Shown: positions 26,785 through 37,600, counted from the first letter of the stretch. The stretch is 56,222 nt of DNA from Mucilaginibacter sp. (GCA_028287895.1 JAQBOV010000086.1:1-56222); one strand, 5' to 3'. Notes: generated by a model from the letters alone, not told the origin. Program-made: numbers and translations.

Positions 26785-27723
26785 TTAAGCGTCAACTTTA
26801 TTTTTTAAACAATACACAACTCCCAACACTCCTGCAAAATCACTTAGCTCCGCAGTTTTGATCTTTACCTTTCCCCAAGGAGTCCAGGCATATTTATCTA
26901 CTCTTTTTTTAATAAATGGGACAACGGCATCGGCACTTTTCAATATGCCGCCACCGAGAACCACAAGTTCGGGATCATACGCATGAATGCAAGTAATAAT
27001 ACCTGCCGCCCAAATATTAAGACAATAGTTTTTTACTTCTTCGGCAACCAAATCGCCCCGTGAGGCATAGCTGAACAAGCTTTCAAAATCTATTTGCCCT
27101 TTAACAAATACACTACCCTGCTGCATATTTTTGTGTTTTTGAACCAGCGAGGTAAGATTCCAGCTCGATGCTTCAGCCTCCACGCAACCGATATTTCCGC
27201 AAGTACATTCCGTTCCATTGTAATTCACCACAAAATGGCCCCCAAGGCATCCGGCCTGAAAATGTTTGCCTTGCAACAAATTCCCTCCGATAACAGCAGA
27301 GGTGCCGATGCCGGTTCCAATAGTCATCATTACAAAATCATCTGATCCAATCGCCGCTCCAAACTTCCATTCACCAACCGCTGCCATGCGTGTGTCATTA
27401 TCCATATAAAATGAGCAGTTCCATTTATCCTGGTAATATTTGTTCAAATCCAGATCAATTGCATCATCATATTTCTCGTTTGTTGATAAAACCTTCCGGG
27501 TTTTCGGATTTACGATTCCAGGAAAAGCCATCGCAATACCTTTCAGGGATAATATGGAATGGTTATTTAACATTTTTTTAATCGACTGATCGATTAAGGA
27601 TAAATGAGGTACAAGGCCGTTAAAAGATTTAGCTGGTAGAATTTCCGAGGCTATTAATTCACTATTCTTCACCAACCCGATCTTAATTCGTGTTCCTCCC
27701 AGATCAATACCAATATAATACAT
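26785..27723 (-). CDS. ROK-family sugar kinase
   Basis: The ATG at 27723 begins MYYIGIDLGGTRIKIGLV, the phosphate-binding motif of the ROK family. An upstream TTG would add eleven charged residues. Later motifs are AMAFPGIVNP, the catalytic aspartate in YMDNDTRMAAVGEW, TIGTGIGTS, and the zinc-binding signature CTCGNIGCVEAEAS. It is 312 residues, normal for glucokinase, mannokinase or N-acetylhexosamine kinase members. In this operon, with ManA-like and GPI-like isomerases, glucose or mannose is the likeliest substrate. The protein is cytosolic. It ends seven bases before the ManA-like start. Confidence 0.92.
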   Translation of the reverse strand: MYYIGIDLGGTRIKIGLVKNSELIASEILPAKSFNGLVPHLSLIDQSIKKMLNNHSILSLKGIAMAFPGIVNPKTRKVLSTNEKYDDAIDLDLNKYYQDKWNCSFYMDNDTRMAAVGEWKFGAAIGSDDFVMMTIGTGIGTSAVIGGNLLQGKHFQAGCLGGHFVVNYNGTECTCGNIGCVEAEASSWNLTSLVQKHKNMQQGSVFVKGQIDFESLFSYASRGDLVAEEVKNYCLNIWAAGIITCIHAYDPELVVLGGGILKSADAVVPFIKKRVDKYAWTPWGKVKIKTAELSDFAGVLGVVYCLKNKVDA

Positions 27724-27816
27724 GTCTGAATTATGCTTATGTTTTTTAGATTTCAACTAATCTTTTTTTTTACTAATAGCTGTCTTGTCAAAATGTCGCA
27801 TCCGTTAGTATAATTT

Positions 27817-28395
27817 TCAAATCAATGAGGGAACATTATCAATGTTTTTTATCCTTTTCGAGAAACCTTCATTCATAATGATATCATAATTGTAACCCGC
27901 ATCAGCTGGCCAGCAGGCTCCGAATCTTAGCATTCCGGCTCTAGTATTCACGACTCTATGGGCTGTAAAACCGGGAATATAATGAAGACTGCCGGGCGAC
28001 ATGCGTTCTGCACGCGTATTTCTGTCCTTATCCATTAAAAGCAATATCCCCTCGCCTTCGATTCCCCAATAATATTCGGCCCTGTTTTCAACGGCATGAA
28101 AGTGCCCCTTAGTCATAAAATATTCATTCCCCACCTGGCCTGGATATAAATGGGTAAGACCAAAAAACAGTCCCCCCTCTGTTCCATTTTCAACAGGGCA
28201 CCATACATCAACCTCGTATGCAATTTGACTTCCGTTCATCTTCTCAAACATCGTTTGATCTTCAAAAATGCCGTTTAACTCTATCAGTGTTTTTACCTGA
28301 TGAACTACATCTGCCCCGGTTAACTGACCGTTAATAAAAGTTATTAATGGATTTCGGATGCTGCTTTGTATGTTATTTTTATGATTCATATTCAT
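27817..28395 (-). CDS. Cupin-type phosphoglucose isomerase (archaeal-type, second copy)
   Basis: The 192-residue protein is very close in layout to the cupin PGI first described in Pyrococcus. The metal site is TKGHFHAVENRAEYYWGIEGEG (two His and one Glu). The second motif is SPGSLHYIPGFTAHRVVN with the fourth ligand, and the tail CWPADAGYNYDI matches the family. It converts glucose-6-phosphate to fructose-6-phosphate in the cytosol. It has the compact length of the family, unlike the 263-residue paralogue in the same operon. A large palindrome (28403-28442) lies just upstream of the start, in the gap behind GH2. Confidence 0.9.
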   Translation of the reverse strand: MNMNHKNNIQSSIRNPLITFINGQLTGADVVHQVKTLIELNGIFEDQTMFEKMNGSQIAYEVDVWCPVENGTEGGLFFGLTHLYPGQVGNEYFMTKGHFHAVENRAEYYWGIEGEGILLLMDKDRNTRAERMSPGSLHYIPGFTAHRVVNTRAGMLRFGACWPADAGYNYDIIMNEGFSKRIKNIDNVPSLI

Positions 28396-28402
28396 ATTAG
28401 TG

Positions 28403-28442
28403 TTTAAAGTGAAAAAAATCGTACGATCCTTTTCACTTTAAA
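28403..28442. promoter_or_regulatory. 40-bp near-perfect palindrome between GH2 and the cupin isomerase
   Basis: Thirteen-base arms TTTAAAGTGAAAA and TTTTCACTTTAAA surround a perfect ten-base centre ATCGTACGAT. Only two bases on each side of the centre are mismatched. In the leftward transcript it would fold into a long hairpin 30 bp after the GH2 stop and 8 bp before the isomerase start. It may be an attenuating or stabilising hairpin, or a regulator-binding site for an internal promoter. Confidence 0.65.
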
Positions 28443-28472
28443 GTTATTTTATTTAGAATTTTAACCGTCAGG

Positions 28473-30614
28473 TTATTTGAAAACAATTTCTCTGACACTC
28501 TTTACAGGTTTTTCGCCGTTTTTTACCAGCACCGCCTGTACGGTAAACAGCCCTTTTTCTTTAGGCAAGTCGCAAGAAATGGCAAGCTCTTTTTGTCCAT
28601 AGGAAGAAATAGTAAGCGGAGCCAACTTATCAAACACAACTGATTCGCCCTTCAATATTTGTATATGAACCGATCCGGACCAGTTTATTTCCTTATCATT
28701 AATAGTTAAAATTTTAAAGTTGTGAGATTTTCCTGCTTCAATTTCATCACCCCATTCATCCAGCATAATTCCAACAGGGGAAAATGCATCAGGCATATAT
28801 TTAACAAATTCACTTTCATATTCAAGTTTTGCCGGATCGATAAAATGATCGCTCGTTTGTCCGTCACTGCGGGAATAACCCAAGGCAGTAAAGTGCAATA
28901 CAGCAGCCACCTGCCTGTGACAACGCCAAAACTCTGTCTCAGCAGCAGTATATAGCGCATATAGATGTCTTCTTTGAGCAGTAGTAGAATTTGCGCCAAG
29001 TAAATTGTCATATAATTCCCTGGTCAGTGTGGTCGGCGTTCCATCTCTGTTGAGCCACAACCAGCCATATTCGTTAATGATCACGGCGAAGTTCTCATGA
29101 TTCCTATGCTGGTTGCCCTGCGGTATAATCGACTCTTTTGCTATGTCTGTTAATTTAAAATGCGGGTTTATAAAATGATAAGGGTGGGATTCATAAACAT
29201 CCCCGGGTGCGCGGTTGGGAGAATAGCTATTATCCCAGGGGCGATTGGACAGATCAAGTTTTCTTACTTGCCAAATGGCTTTGCCTGTTTGGTCCTCTCT
29301 TCCGTTATTGCTGACATTTTCGTTACTGCCATCCCAAATAACTATTGACGCATGATTCCAATCTTCTTTCATCCAGTCAGTATATTCTGTAACTAACTCT
29401 TTTGATTCTAATTCTTCAGGCCATGTATTCCAGTTAGTCCCGCCATACCAGATCGGAAATTCGTTTTGAATAAGAAAACCTTCTTCATCTGCAATTTCAT
29501 ACCAATCTTCCGGAGCCAGGCCAATGCAATACCTCAAGCTATTCCAATGAAACTTTTTGAAGCTTTTATGCAAACCTCTTACCCAGGTTGCATTCCATGG
29601 TAAACTTTTACTTGCTTGATCTTCAAAGAACCGGTAAAGCGTAATATTACTTCCCCGCATAAAGTAAGGTTTCCCATTTAATACTGCTTTTTTAGTTAAG
29701 GGATCAAAATGAAATTCTCTCATACCAAACTGCGTATGCACCGCATCTGCGTCTGTATTAATTTCAATACTATATAAGAAAGGATCTTCCGGCGACCATA
29801 ATCTGCAATTTTTTATCGGTATTTTAAAATAAACCGAGGTATCCCCGGAAGAATGGGGAAGATTAATCTGCGCATTTAACACACCAACGACTTTTCGAGA
29901 TTTTACTTCCCTGATTAAAAAAGATAAGGCTGTTGACCTTACGTCACCTGATGTGCCTATATTTAATTGAACGCCCACATCGTTATGTATGATGTCGGGA
30001 ACAGTTTGCACATTAATTATATTTGGCGTCCCGGACAGGATCAATTGAACGTTGTCGTAAATTCCTGGAATATACCTCTCTTTTTCGAAGTCGAAACCAG
30101 ACGGTATGGTCAAAGGCACAGCGCTTCTGGATGCCCCTACCCGAACTATTAAATCGTTTTCACCTTCTTTCAGTGCATCTTTGACGTTAAAATAGCCGGG
30201 TGTAAAATTTGGCAAATGTTCACCCAGTTCTTTTCCGTTTAAAAACACTTTGCTGCCAAACATGGCTTTAGCTATCTTAAGGACAGCAATGGAAGGAATT
30301 TTTCCATTGATTTTAAATGTACGCTTATACCAAAATGCCTCTCTTAATGGATCCGATTGTGTAGCACTTTTTCGATCTGCTACTTTTGGGCCTACTTCTT
30401 TAAATTCGGGGATAGATAAAGAAACTAAGCCTGGAACCGGTATTGTGTGTGTAAAAGATTGTGGAATTACATCATTTTTACCTTCCTCAATCTGCCAGGT
30501 TCCGTTTAATGAGATCGTATTCCTCTTCAAAACTCCTTGTGCAAAGACAGGGATATTAAAAGCAAACAAAATTACTCCTGCCGCAATCCCTCTTTTAAAG
30601 TCTATTATTTTCAT
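28473..30614 (-). CDS. GH2 family glycoside hydrolase (beta-galactosidase/beta-mannosidase type)
   Basis: The 713-residue protein has a signal peptide ending IPVFAQ (about residue 26), the GH2 sugar-binding domain (SLNGTW, FWYKRTF, GSKVFLNGKELGEH, DLIVRVG), an immunoglobulin-like middle domain, and the TIM-barrel catalytic domain from about residue 305. The acid/base pair Asn431-Glu432 lies in IVIWDGSNENV, and the nucleophile candidate Glu515 in VIINEYGWLW. A C-terminal beta domain ends the protein. It should act in the periplasm on beta-linked sugars. The mannose-type downstream genes favour a beta-mannosidase role, but galactosidase or glucuronidase activity is possible. It follows the GH42-like gene after 26 bases. 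Confidence 0.88.
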   Translation of the reverse strand: MKIIDFKRGIAAGVILFAFNIPVFAQGVLKRNTISLNGTWQIEEGKNDVIPQSFTHTIPVPGLVSLSIPEFKEVGPKVADRKSATQSDPLREAFWYKRTFKINGKIPSIAVLKIAKAMFGSKVFLNGKELGEHLPNFTPGYFNVKDALKEGENDLIVRVGASRSAVPLTIPSGFDFEKERYIPGIYDNVQLILSGTPNIINVQTVPDIIHNDVGVQLNIGTSGDVRSTALSFLIREVKSRKVVGVLNAQINLPHSSGDTSVYFKIPIKNCRLWSPEDPFLYSIEINTDADAVHTQFGMREFHFDPLTKKAVLNGKPYFMRGSNITLYRFFEDQASKSLPWNATWVRGLHKSFKKFHWNSLRYCIGLAPEDWYEIADEEGFLIQNEFPIWYGGTNWNTWPEELESKELVTEYTDWMKEDWNHASIVIWDGSNENVSNNGREDQTGKAIWQVRKLDLSNRPWDNSYSPNRAPGDVYESHPYHFINPHFKLTDIAKESIIPQGNQHRNHENFAVIINEYGWLWLNRDGTPTTLTRELYDNLLGANSTTAQRRHLYALYTAAETEFWRCHRQVAAVLHFTALGYSRSDGQTSDHFIDPAKLEYESEFVKYMPDAFSPVGIMLDEWGDEIEAGKSHNFKILTINDKEINWSGSVHIQILKGESVVFDKLAPLTISSYGQKELAISCDLPKEKGLFTVQAVLVKNGEKPVKSVREIVFK

Positions 30615-30640
30615 GATTTATATTTTTTGTGTTTATAAGA

Positions 30641-32761
30641 TTATTTCCATTTAAGTACAACTGTTTCACCTGGTTCCATATTTAATATACGCTTAGCAGC
30701 GTTCCATCCTTTTCCATAAAGCAATGTTGAACTTCTCGGTGCGGATGAAACAATACCAATCTTTTGTGCAATCCCATTTCCATTAACCACTATAGTGATG
30801 TATCCGTCTGAAGTTTTTAAAGTGTGCATAAAACAATCTTCGTGGTAGGCTTCGAAATGAAACGGAAGCTTTTTTACTTCAGAACTCGTTTCATGTTGAA
30901 GCAAATTTGCAAGAGGCGTCGAAGAATTGGCCCAGGCGCCCATGCATATCATCGAAGGGATCCATAGCACCTCGCCATTTCCATAGTTGTTTCGGATGGC
31001 GATGGGTTTATTTTGATACAGACCTATGACTTTACCGGTTCCGGGAAGTATCTGCGTATACCACAACTGTACAGGAAACGCATTTTTATACTTATTTAAC
31101 TTAATTTTAAAGCTTTCCGATTCTGCAAAAATTTCTTTGATATCGCCACCAAATACTTTCGCTAATGGAAACTCCCTGTTCACGACCCACGATTTTTCCT
31201 GCTGATCGTATAACCCGGTTAATCCGGTAGCAATAATTTTATTGCCGTTAAGTACAAATGTTTCAATTCCTGCAATGTCGGCTGTCGTTAAACACAGTAC
31301 ATCAGGGAGTATGACTACCTGGTTTTTTTCCTTTGTCCGCCAATCAAATTCTGTATTTAATCTTACCTGTACAGGAATTCCCTGTTCCATCAATGCATTA
31401 TAGCAAGCCATCGCTGCTTTTTGATGCGATAAACTTTTAACTGCTTCAATCGTTGAATAATTATTCTGTTTTCGTTCCTGCATTAACAAGGTTTGCGGGC
31501 TAACTATAATGGTAATCGGAGATTTAACCGGCTTTGCTGATTCAAAATCATTACGATTCTGCTGAATGACATTTGCTATTTCCAGGGACTTCAGCATTCT
31601 TTCGGACGGTTTTTGCTGAAAATCCAAAAGTGCCCATTCTGCCGATTCATTGCCCTGCATCCGGGCATTCAATAACCAGAAAATTACCCGTTTTGCGCCT
31701 GAACCAAAAGAACTCCATACCCATTGTGCGATATCTTTTGGTGAAGGGCACATTGGATTTAATCCACTGGCCAGATTATTCCCGGCTTGCAACTCAGATA
31801 TCCAGTAAGGCATCTGGTCTGCAACCCCATATAATAGATTATTCTGCCAGGAAACAGTTAAACCATATTTGTTTCTGGGCACGAAACTGAAAGCCCAGGA
31901 CGGGTGCATAGAAGCCCCCATGCTGTTAAGGTTTTTTTTCATCCCCGCCAGATCATAATGGGCTAATGAAGTAAGAAGCCCCGGAGGATTAGAATGAAAA
32001 GAATGGTTTTTATCATATTTCCGCACTACTGCGCCTAGCCATCCAATCTGATTGTTAAGATGAAAATTCCAAAAATTATTCCAGTCGTAATAGGCCGTCT
32101 GCCAAACCCAACCCCCCTTTTGCCAGGTGCTGTCATATGCTATAGCCTCAAAGGAAGGGAAAAAACTTTGCCACGATTTGTTTAAAGAGTCGATGGATAC
32201 ATACTTGATCTTCAAAAACTTTTTAAATTCATTTACTGCAAATGTATCGGGAAGCATTGATGCGCTAGGTTCGTTGTATAACCACCAGGAGTCAAGTGCC
32301 GGATTATCTTTATAACGTTCAACTACTTGTTTAATATAGTTTTCAGACCTTTCCCTGTACTCTTCCTTCTCAAATACCAGCATAGTGTGCGTGACGTAAA
32401 AGAATGGTTTACCCCAGTGAAAAGGCGGGGAGTTTGGAACAAGAGTTGCAGTTATTTTGACATTATATTTTTGTGCAGCTTTGAATAACTCATCATATAG
32501 GGTGAAATCCCATTCACCCGGTTTAGGCTCCAGATAGTTCCACATCATAAATACTCTGGCAACCGGCATTTTATTATCGGATAATAATTTCACCCATTTA
32601 TCAACTTGCCCCTTTGTTTGTCCTGGCTCTAAGTAAATTTCCGCCCCCAACTCCGGCAAGTTCTGTTGTGCTTGTGCCGTTGAAAATAGCAATGCGATAA
32701 AAAATAAAACCAATCCACTCGTTTTTAAACTTAGTTTACTGCCTACCTTATTTAGTTTCAT
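30641..32761 (-). CDS. GH42/GH164-like clan A glycosidase
   Basis: The 706-residue protein has a signal peptide ending AQAQ (about residue 32). Its TIM barrel holds ARVFMMWNYLEPKPGEWDF near residue 70, the acid/base Asn163-Glu164 in WWLYNEPSAS, and the nucleophile candidate Glu323 in YWISELQAG. A second, Rossmann-like domain from about residue 415 (ITIIVSPQTLL, VVILPDVLCLTTADIAGIETFVLNG) matches the trimerisation domain of GH42 beta-galactosidases. It is also compatible with GH164 beta-mannosidases, which share this architecture. It is expected to be periplasmic. It lies between SusD and GH2 and should cleave terminal beta-linked hexoses from the imported oligosaccharide. Confidence 0.8.
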   Translation of the reverse strand: MKLNKVGSKLSLKTSGLVLFFIALLFSTAQAQQNLPELGAEIYLEPGQTKGQVDKWVKLLSDNKMPVARVFMMWNYLEPKPGEWDFTLYDELFKAAQKYNVKITATLVPNSPPFHWGKPFFYVTHTMLVFEKEEYRERSENYIKQVVERYKDNPALDSWWLYNEPSASMLPDTFAVNEFKKFLKIKYVSIDSLNKSWQSFFPSFEAIAYDSTWQKGGWVWQTAYYDWNNFWNFHLNNQIGWLGAVVRKYDKNHSFHSNPPGLLTSLAHYDLAGMKKNLNSMGASMHPSWAFSFVPRNKYGLTVSWQNNLLYGVADQMPYWISELQAGNNLASGLNPMCPSPKDIAQWVWSSFGSGAKRVIFWLLNARMQGNESAEWALLDFQQKPSERMLKSLEIANVIQQNRNDFESAKPVKSPITIIVSPQTLLMQERKQNNYSTIEAVKSLSHQKAAMACYNALMEQGIPVQVRLNTEFDWRTKEKNQVVILPDVLCLTTADIAGIETFVLNGNKIIATGLTGLYDQQEKSWVVNREFPLAKVFGGDIKEIFAESESFKIKLNKYKNAFPVQLWYTQILPGTGKVIGLYQNKPIAIRNNYGNGEVLWIPSMICMGAWANSSTPLANLLQHETSSEVKKLPFHFEAYHEDCFMHTLKTSDGYITIVVNGNGIAQKIGIVSSAPRSSTLLYGKGWNAAKRILNMEPGETVVLKWK

Positions 32762-32863
32762 GCTCTGTATTTTATATTATTTGAATCAAGGAAATTAACT
32801 TTAAAACACGTTTCGTGAAATTCAAACTTCGCCGGTGTTCCATTAAAATCCAGCAAAACATTT

Positions 32864-32897
32864 CCTCAATTAACGATGGATACATTGCTAATTGAGG
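32864..32897. promoter_or_regulatory. Hairpin in the gap between SusD and GH42-like genes
   Basis: Nine-base arms CCTCAATTA and TAATTGAGG enclose a 16-base loop, about 14 bp after the SusD stop on the leftward transcript. No long T-run follows in that direction. Hairpins behind susCD can limit readthrough or protect the upstream message, giving more SusC/D than enzymes. That role is inferred. Confidence 0.5.
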
Positions 32898-32910
32898 ATT
32901 TGTCTTTTTA

Positions 32911-34602
32911 TTAATGTTGTTTTAATACGCCTTTTGAACGGTCTATTTCTGTCTGAGGAATTGGATAAAAGTAATTGTTGCCTGAAATCGGAACGACATA
33001 ACTCAGCTTTTTTGATTCATATACGGCATAGTCAGCTAACGTTTGTTGTAACAAACCCATCCTTCTGAGGTCAAAGAAACGAAAACCTTCCATCGCTAAT
33101 TCCAATCTTCTTTCCCATAAAATTGCTTTCAAAGCATAACTGGTATTTGGAAAAGAAGGATAGGGACTTACGACATAATTTGCAGCATTTATCAACATTC
33201 CCCCGCTATTAATTTGTTTGGCTGGCAGCTTTGCAGCCCTTGTCCGCACTTTATTAACTAAACCCACCGCCGTGTTTAGATCGTTTGTTTGAGCAGCACA
33301 TTCGGCAGCCATCAGATAAACATCTGCCAACCGGATAATATGCACGTTAAGGTCATTTAAGTTGGTTACCCCCGGAGAAGTATGTGAAGCAAGTGCTGCA
33401 GCGTCGGTTACACTTTTATAGGGCACAAACGGGCCGTCATTTCCCGGATTTCTTATCCAACTGTTGCCGGCCATAATTCCCCAGTCCCTATAGGGTATGC
33501 CCTGACGTCCAACGGTATAATCCAACCTTGGATCAATAGATAGCTGGGTCGGAACCTGAAAATTAGGATCAAAACTTGAAGGGAAATAAGAAGTATGCAG
33601 ATTATCAAAATCAGGAAGACCGTTAGCGTCTACGCGAAAGGCATTTACGAGGTCAAATGATGGATTAAAGAATCCACAGCAGGTTACTGGTAAAGATCCC
33701 AGGTATGGATTGTTAAGCATATCGCCAACATTACCATTGGTACCGTTCGAGCCATCCTGTACGGAACATTGTACATCGAAGATTGCTTCGGGTCCATTTT
33801 TTTTAGTGACATCAAAATTGTCTCTAAAATCAAGCGCAGTCAAATCCGGCCTGCTGCTAATAACCTCATTAAAAAGAGGCAGCGCCAAATCGTACTTCGC
33901 CTCATATAAGTATATCTTTCCCAAATAGGCGTCCGCTGCAATTTTATCGGCACGGCCTACTTGGCCTAAAGGCTTGTCGACGGGCAGATTCGTCCTGGCA
34001 AATAACATATCCGCTTCAATATCCGGTAAAATATCTTTATCATTTGTTACTGTAGAGGGATCAGGTGTGCTTTCAGTCACATACGGAACATATTTAAAAA
34101 TTTTCCATAAATCAAAATAATAATGAGCCCTCAGGAATTTGGCTTCCGCCGCAATTTGAATTCCTCTTGGAGTTGAAACAACTGCGGGGGTAGCTGCCAA
34201 TAACTTTAACGTATTATTACATCTGGAAATTCCCTCAAACCTTCTGGACCATATTTCAGATAAAGAAGTATTAGAAGTAATCGGGTTATGCGTTTCAATA
34301 GCTTGCAGGTCATTCTGGTCACCAGGATCGCTCCCTTTGTGTGCATCATCAGCTGCGACGTCGCCCCATAGCCATAAATCGGGAGCGCCGGCATATACAC
34401 TCCAGGGACCATACGTGGTTCCATTAAGCAAGGAATAAGATCCTACTAATGCAGCTTCTACCCCTGCGCTGTTAGTTAATTGAGAGGGTGCTAATTGCCC
34501 TTGCGGCACAACGCTTAAAAAATCTCTTTTACAAGATTGCCCAAGCAGGGATAAACCAATAAAGGTCATTAGATAAATTACTATTCTTTTCATAGCTTTC
34601 AT
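32911..34602 (-). CDS. SusD/RagB-family nutrient-binding outer-membrane lipoprotein
   Basis: From the ATG at 34602 the product has 563 residues, with a type II signal peptide and lipobox LLGQSC (Cys24), so it is a surface lipoprotein. The helical TPR-like scaffold includes SLSEIWSRRFEGISRCNNTLK, AEAKFLRAHYYFDLWKIFKYVPY, ADAYLGKIYLYEAKYDLALP and the C-terminal RLADVYLMAAECAAQTND and LWERRLELAMEGFRFFDLRRMG, all typical of SusD. It caps the SusC transporter and binds the oligosaccharide. An upstream ATG at 34617 would overlap the SusC stop and is less likely. The two genes form the usual pair. Confidence 0.93.
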   Translation of the reverse strand: MKAMKRIVIYLMTFIGLSLLGQSCKRDFLSVVPQGQLAPSQLTNSAGVEAALVGSYSLLNGTTYGPWSVYAGAPDLWLWGDVAADDAHKGSDPGDQNDLQAIETHNPITSNTSLSEIWSRRFEGISRCNNTLKLLAATPAVVSTPRGIQIAAEAKFLRAHYYFDLWKIFKYVPYVTESTPDPSTVTNDKDILPDIEADMLFARTNLPVDKPLGQVGRADKIAADAYLGKIYLYEAKYDLALPLFNEVISSRPDLTALDFRDNFDVTKKNGPEAIFDVQCSVQDGSNGTNGNVGDMLNNPYLGSLPVTCCGFFNPSFDLVNAFRVDANGLPDFDNLHTSYFPSSFDPNFQVPTQLSIDPRLDYTVGRQGIPYRDWGIMAGNSWIRNPGNDGPFVPYKSVTDAAALASHTSPGVTNLNDLNVHIIRLADVYLMAAECAAQTNDLNTAVGLVNKVRTRAAKLPAKQINSGGMLINAANYVVSPYPSFPNTSYALKAILWERRLELAMEGFRFFDLRRMGLLQQTLADYAVYESKKLSYVVPISGNNYFYPIPQTEIDRSKGVLKQH

Positions 34603-34603
34603 T

Positions 34604-37600
34604 TTAAAATTTAGCATTAATACCTAAAAGAAATTGCCTTGGCGACGGATAAACCCCAAAATCTAACCCAGGCAAATTAAAACTTTGATTGATCTGGGTT
34701 ATTTCCGGATCCATTCCCGAATATTTGGTTATAGTAAACACGTTGGTGACAGAACCATAAACCCTGAAGCTTGAAAAGCCCCATTTTTTCGCTAGCGCTG
34801 TGTCCTTAAAAGTGTACCCTAATTGCAGATTCTTAAGGCGGAAATAAGAACCGTCTTCTACATAATATGAAGAAGATGCGTATTCTATGGCGCTTTCCAA
34901 AGACGATGGCGAAGGTATGTTAGAACTTATATTGGCCGGGGACCATGCATTTAACAATCTTGTACTTCCAGCAGATGGAAACGCCTGAAAATCAGTATAA
35001 TATTTGTTTATATTATAAATTTTGTTTCCTATGCTCGAATAAAAGAACAAGCCTAAATCAAGATTTTTATAGGTAAAGTTTGTATTGATTCCCAAAGTAT
35101 ATTTTGGAAGCGGACTGCCAAGGGTTGTACGGTCATTAGCGGTAAATTTACCATCTCCATCGACATCGGCGAATTTCATCCCACCAATTCTGGCACCGGG
35201 TTGCGAACTTGCATTAACTTCAGCCAGGTTTTGGAAAATACCAGCCTGCTTATATCCGTAAAACTCTCCATAAGGCTGTCCCACTCTGAAGATAGTTGTG
35301 GTCAGACTTCTAAAATTTCCGTAAGGCGCATCTTGAATACCAGGAGCTAAAGCGAGAATTTCATTTGCATTGCTGGCAAAATTTACGCCTATATCAAATT
35401 TAAACGGGCTGTTGCTTGCTACTCCATAATGATAATTCAAAACTAGCTCTATCCCCTGATTCCGCATAGTCCCTGCATTTACGTAAGGGCTATTTGCGGT
35501 TCCAACTGTCTGACTGGGAAGGGATACCGGAAACAACATTCCTGAAGTTACCCTTCTATAAACGTCAATAGAGCCGTCAAAAATGTTTTTATCAAGAGTG
35601 AAATCCAAGCCTAAATTCGTAGACTTCAACTCTTCCCATTTAAGAAGCGGGTTACCAAATTGATTTTGGCTCACACCGGATACAAGTGAACTTGTACCAT
35701 TCATAGGATAGTAACTTGTATTGTTTAAAGACTGGTAAACGTTAATGGCATTATTAGCAGGAATGTTTTGATTTCCCGTTATTCCATATCCGGCTCTAAG
35801 TTTCAGATCATCTAGCCACTTGATATTTTTAAGAAAGTCTTCCTGGGATAGACGCCAGGCTGCGCTGAATGAAGGAAAATTCCCATACATATTAGCAGAT
35901 CCGAAATTAGAGGATCCGTCTCTTCTTATAGTTGCACTAAAAAGATATTTATCTTTCAGTGCATAATCAACACGGCCAAACAAAGAAGACAATGTATTAA
36001 TGTTCCCGTACTCAGCATTGGATATATTACTCGACCCGGAATTAAGATAATAATAATTTTGATCGCCTAATAAAAAGTATCCGTTCCTGGCACCCGATAA
36101 AGTTCTGTAGGAATTATTTATTGCCTCTGTCCCAACTAACAATCCAACGGTGTTACCGCCAAATGAATGCTTGTATTTTAAAGTATTTGTCCAGGTCCAT
36201 TGAACACCGTAACCTTGAGTTGCGCTATAGCCATTTGAACCTGAACCTGTCGGAGCTTCCAAATTTGGATAGGAAATATTTTGACTATTAAAGTTATTCA
36301 GGTTAGCGCCCAAACTGCTGCGCGCTGTTAAATCTTTTAAAATATCAACTTCCCCAAATAAATTACCAAAAATGTTATTTTGATGCGTGTAGTTATCCTT
36401 TGCCCTGTATAAAAGCGCCAGCGGATTCATACCATCTCCTAAGTCACTTCCTTTAGCCCCGGCAAAATTCCCTGCAATATCATAAACAGGAATAATTGGT
36501 TGCATTTTATAAACAGCATTGATGGGATTATTTTCATAGTTCCCGTCTCCCGGGCTACCTGTATTTGTTGAAAATCCAACTCCTTCAGTTCGGGTAATCA
36601 AAGCATTTTCGCCAAATCTAAAGTGTCCATTAAAAGCAGTTACTTGGGTATTTGCCCTAACATTATATCTTTTAAAGTTAGTATACTTTACGATCCCATC
36701 TTGACTCTGATAACCCGCAGAAACTGCATACACAGAACTTTTTCCGCCTCCTGAAGCTGATAACTGATAACTTTGGACGGGCGCACTTCTGGTAATTGTC
36801 CGCATCCAATCCGTACCTTGCTGGTTTGCCTTGGTAATTTGATAAAAGTGATTCGGGTCATAGCTGTATTTTGAAGGATCAGCATCCTGGCTGGTAACAT
36901 CCTGCCCTACAGCACTGCCGGCAATTAAATAGGTTGGCAAAACCGGGTTTTCACCTTTGCCATACATGTTCCCTAAATAATCACCGGGATTTTGACCTGC
37001 ATTTTTATACCCTTGATATTGATATTGAGCATACTGAAGCGGCGTCATAAATTTGGGGAACGACGACGTTATTGGTTTAGCAACCCCATAATAAGTATCG
37101 AAATTAATTCTGGGAGCACTCCCTTCTTTCCCCATTTTGGTTGTAATAATGATAACCCCGTTGTTTGCCCGGGAACCATATATAGAAGCCGCAGAAGCAT
37201 CTTTCAGGATCTGCATAGACTGAATGTCATTTTGGTTTAGCCAGGAGATATTCCCTTGATAAGGCACTCCGTCAATAACATATAATGGATCATTGTTATT
37301 TATAGTACTATACCCTCTGATCCGGATTTGCGGAGTGGACCCGGGAGATCCATCATTCACAATATTTACTCCGGCAGCCTTTCCCTGTAATGCTTCCGTT
37401 GCGCTTGCGGCCGGTTGGGCTTTTAAACTGTTCACATCCACTACGGCTATCGCACCGGTTAGATCTTTTTTGCGTTGGGTACCATAACCAATTACAACTA
37501 CTTCCTGCAAAGAGCTGGATGCCCTTGTTAATCTTGCATTGATAACATGTTGCCTGTTAATTGCTACCTCATATGGGGAGAAGCCCATGTAGGTAAACCT

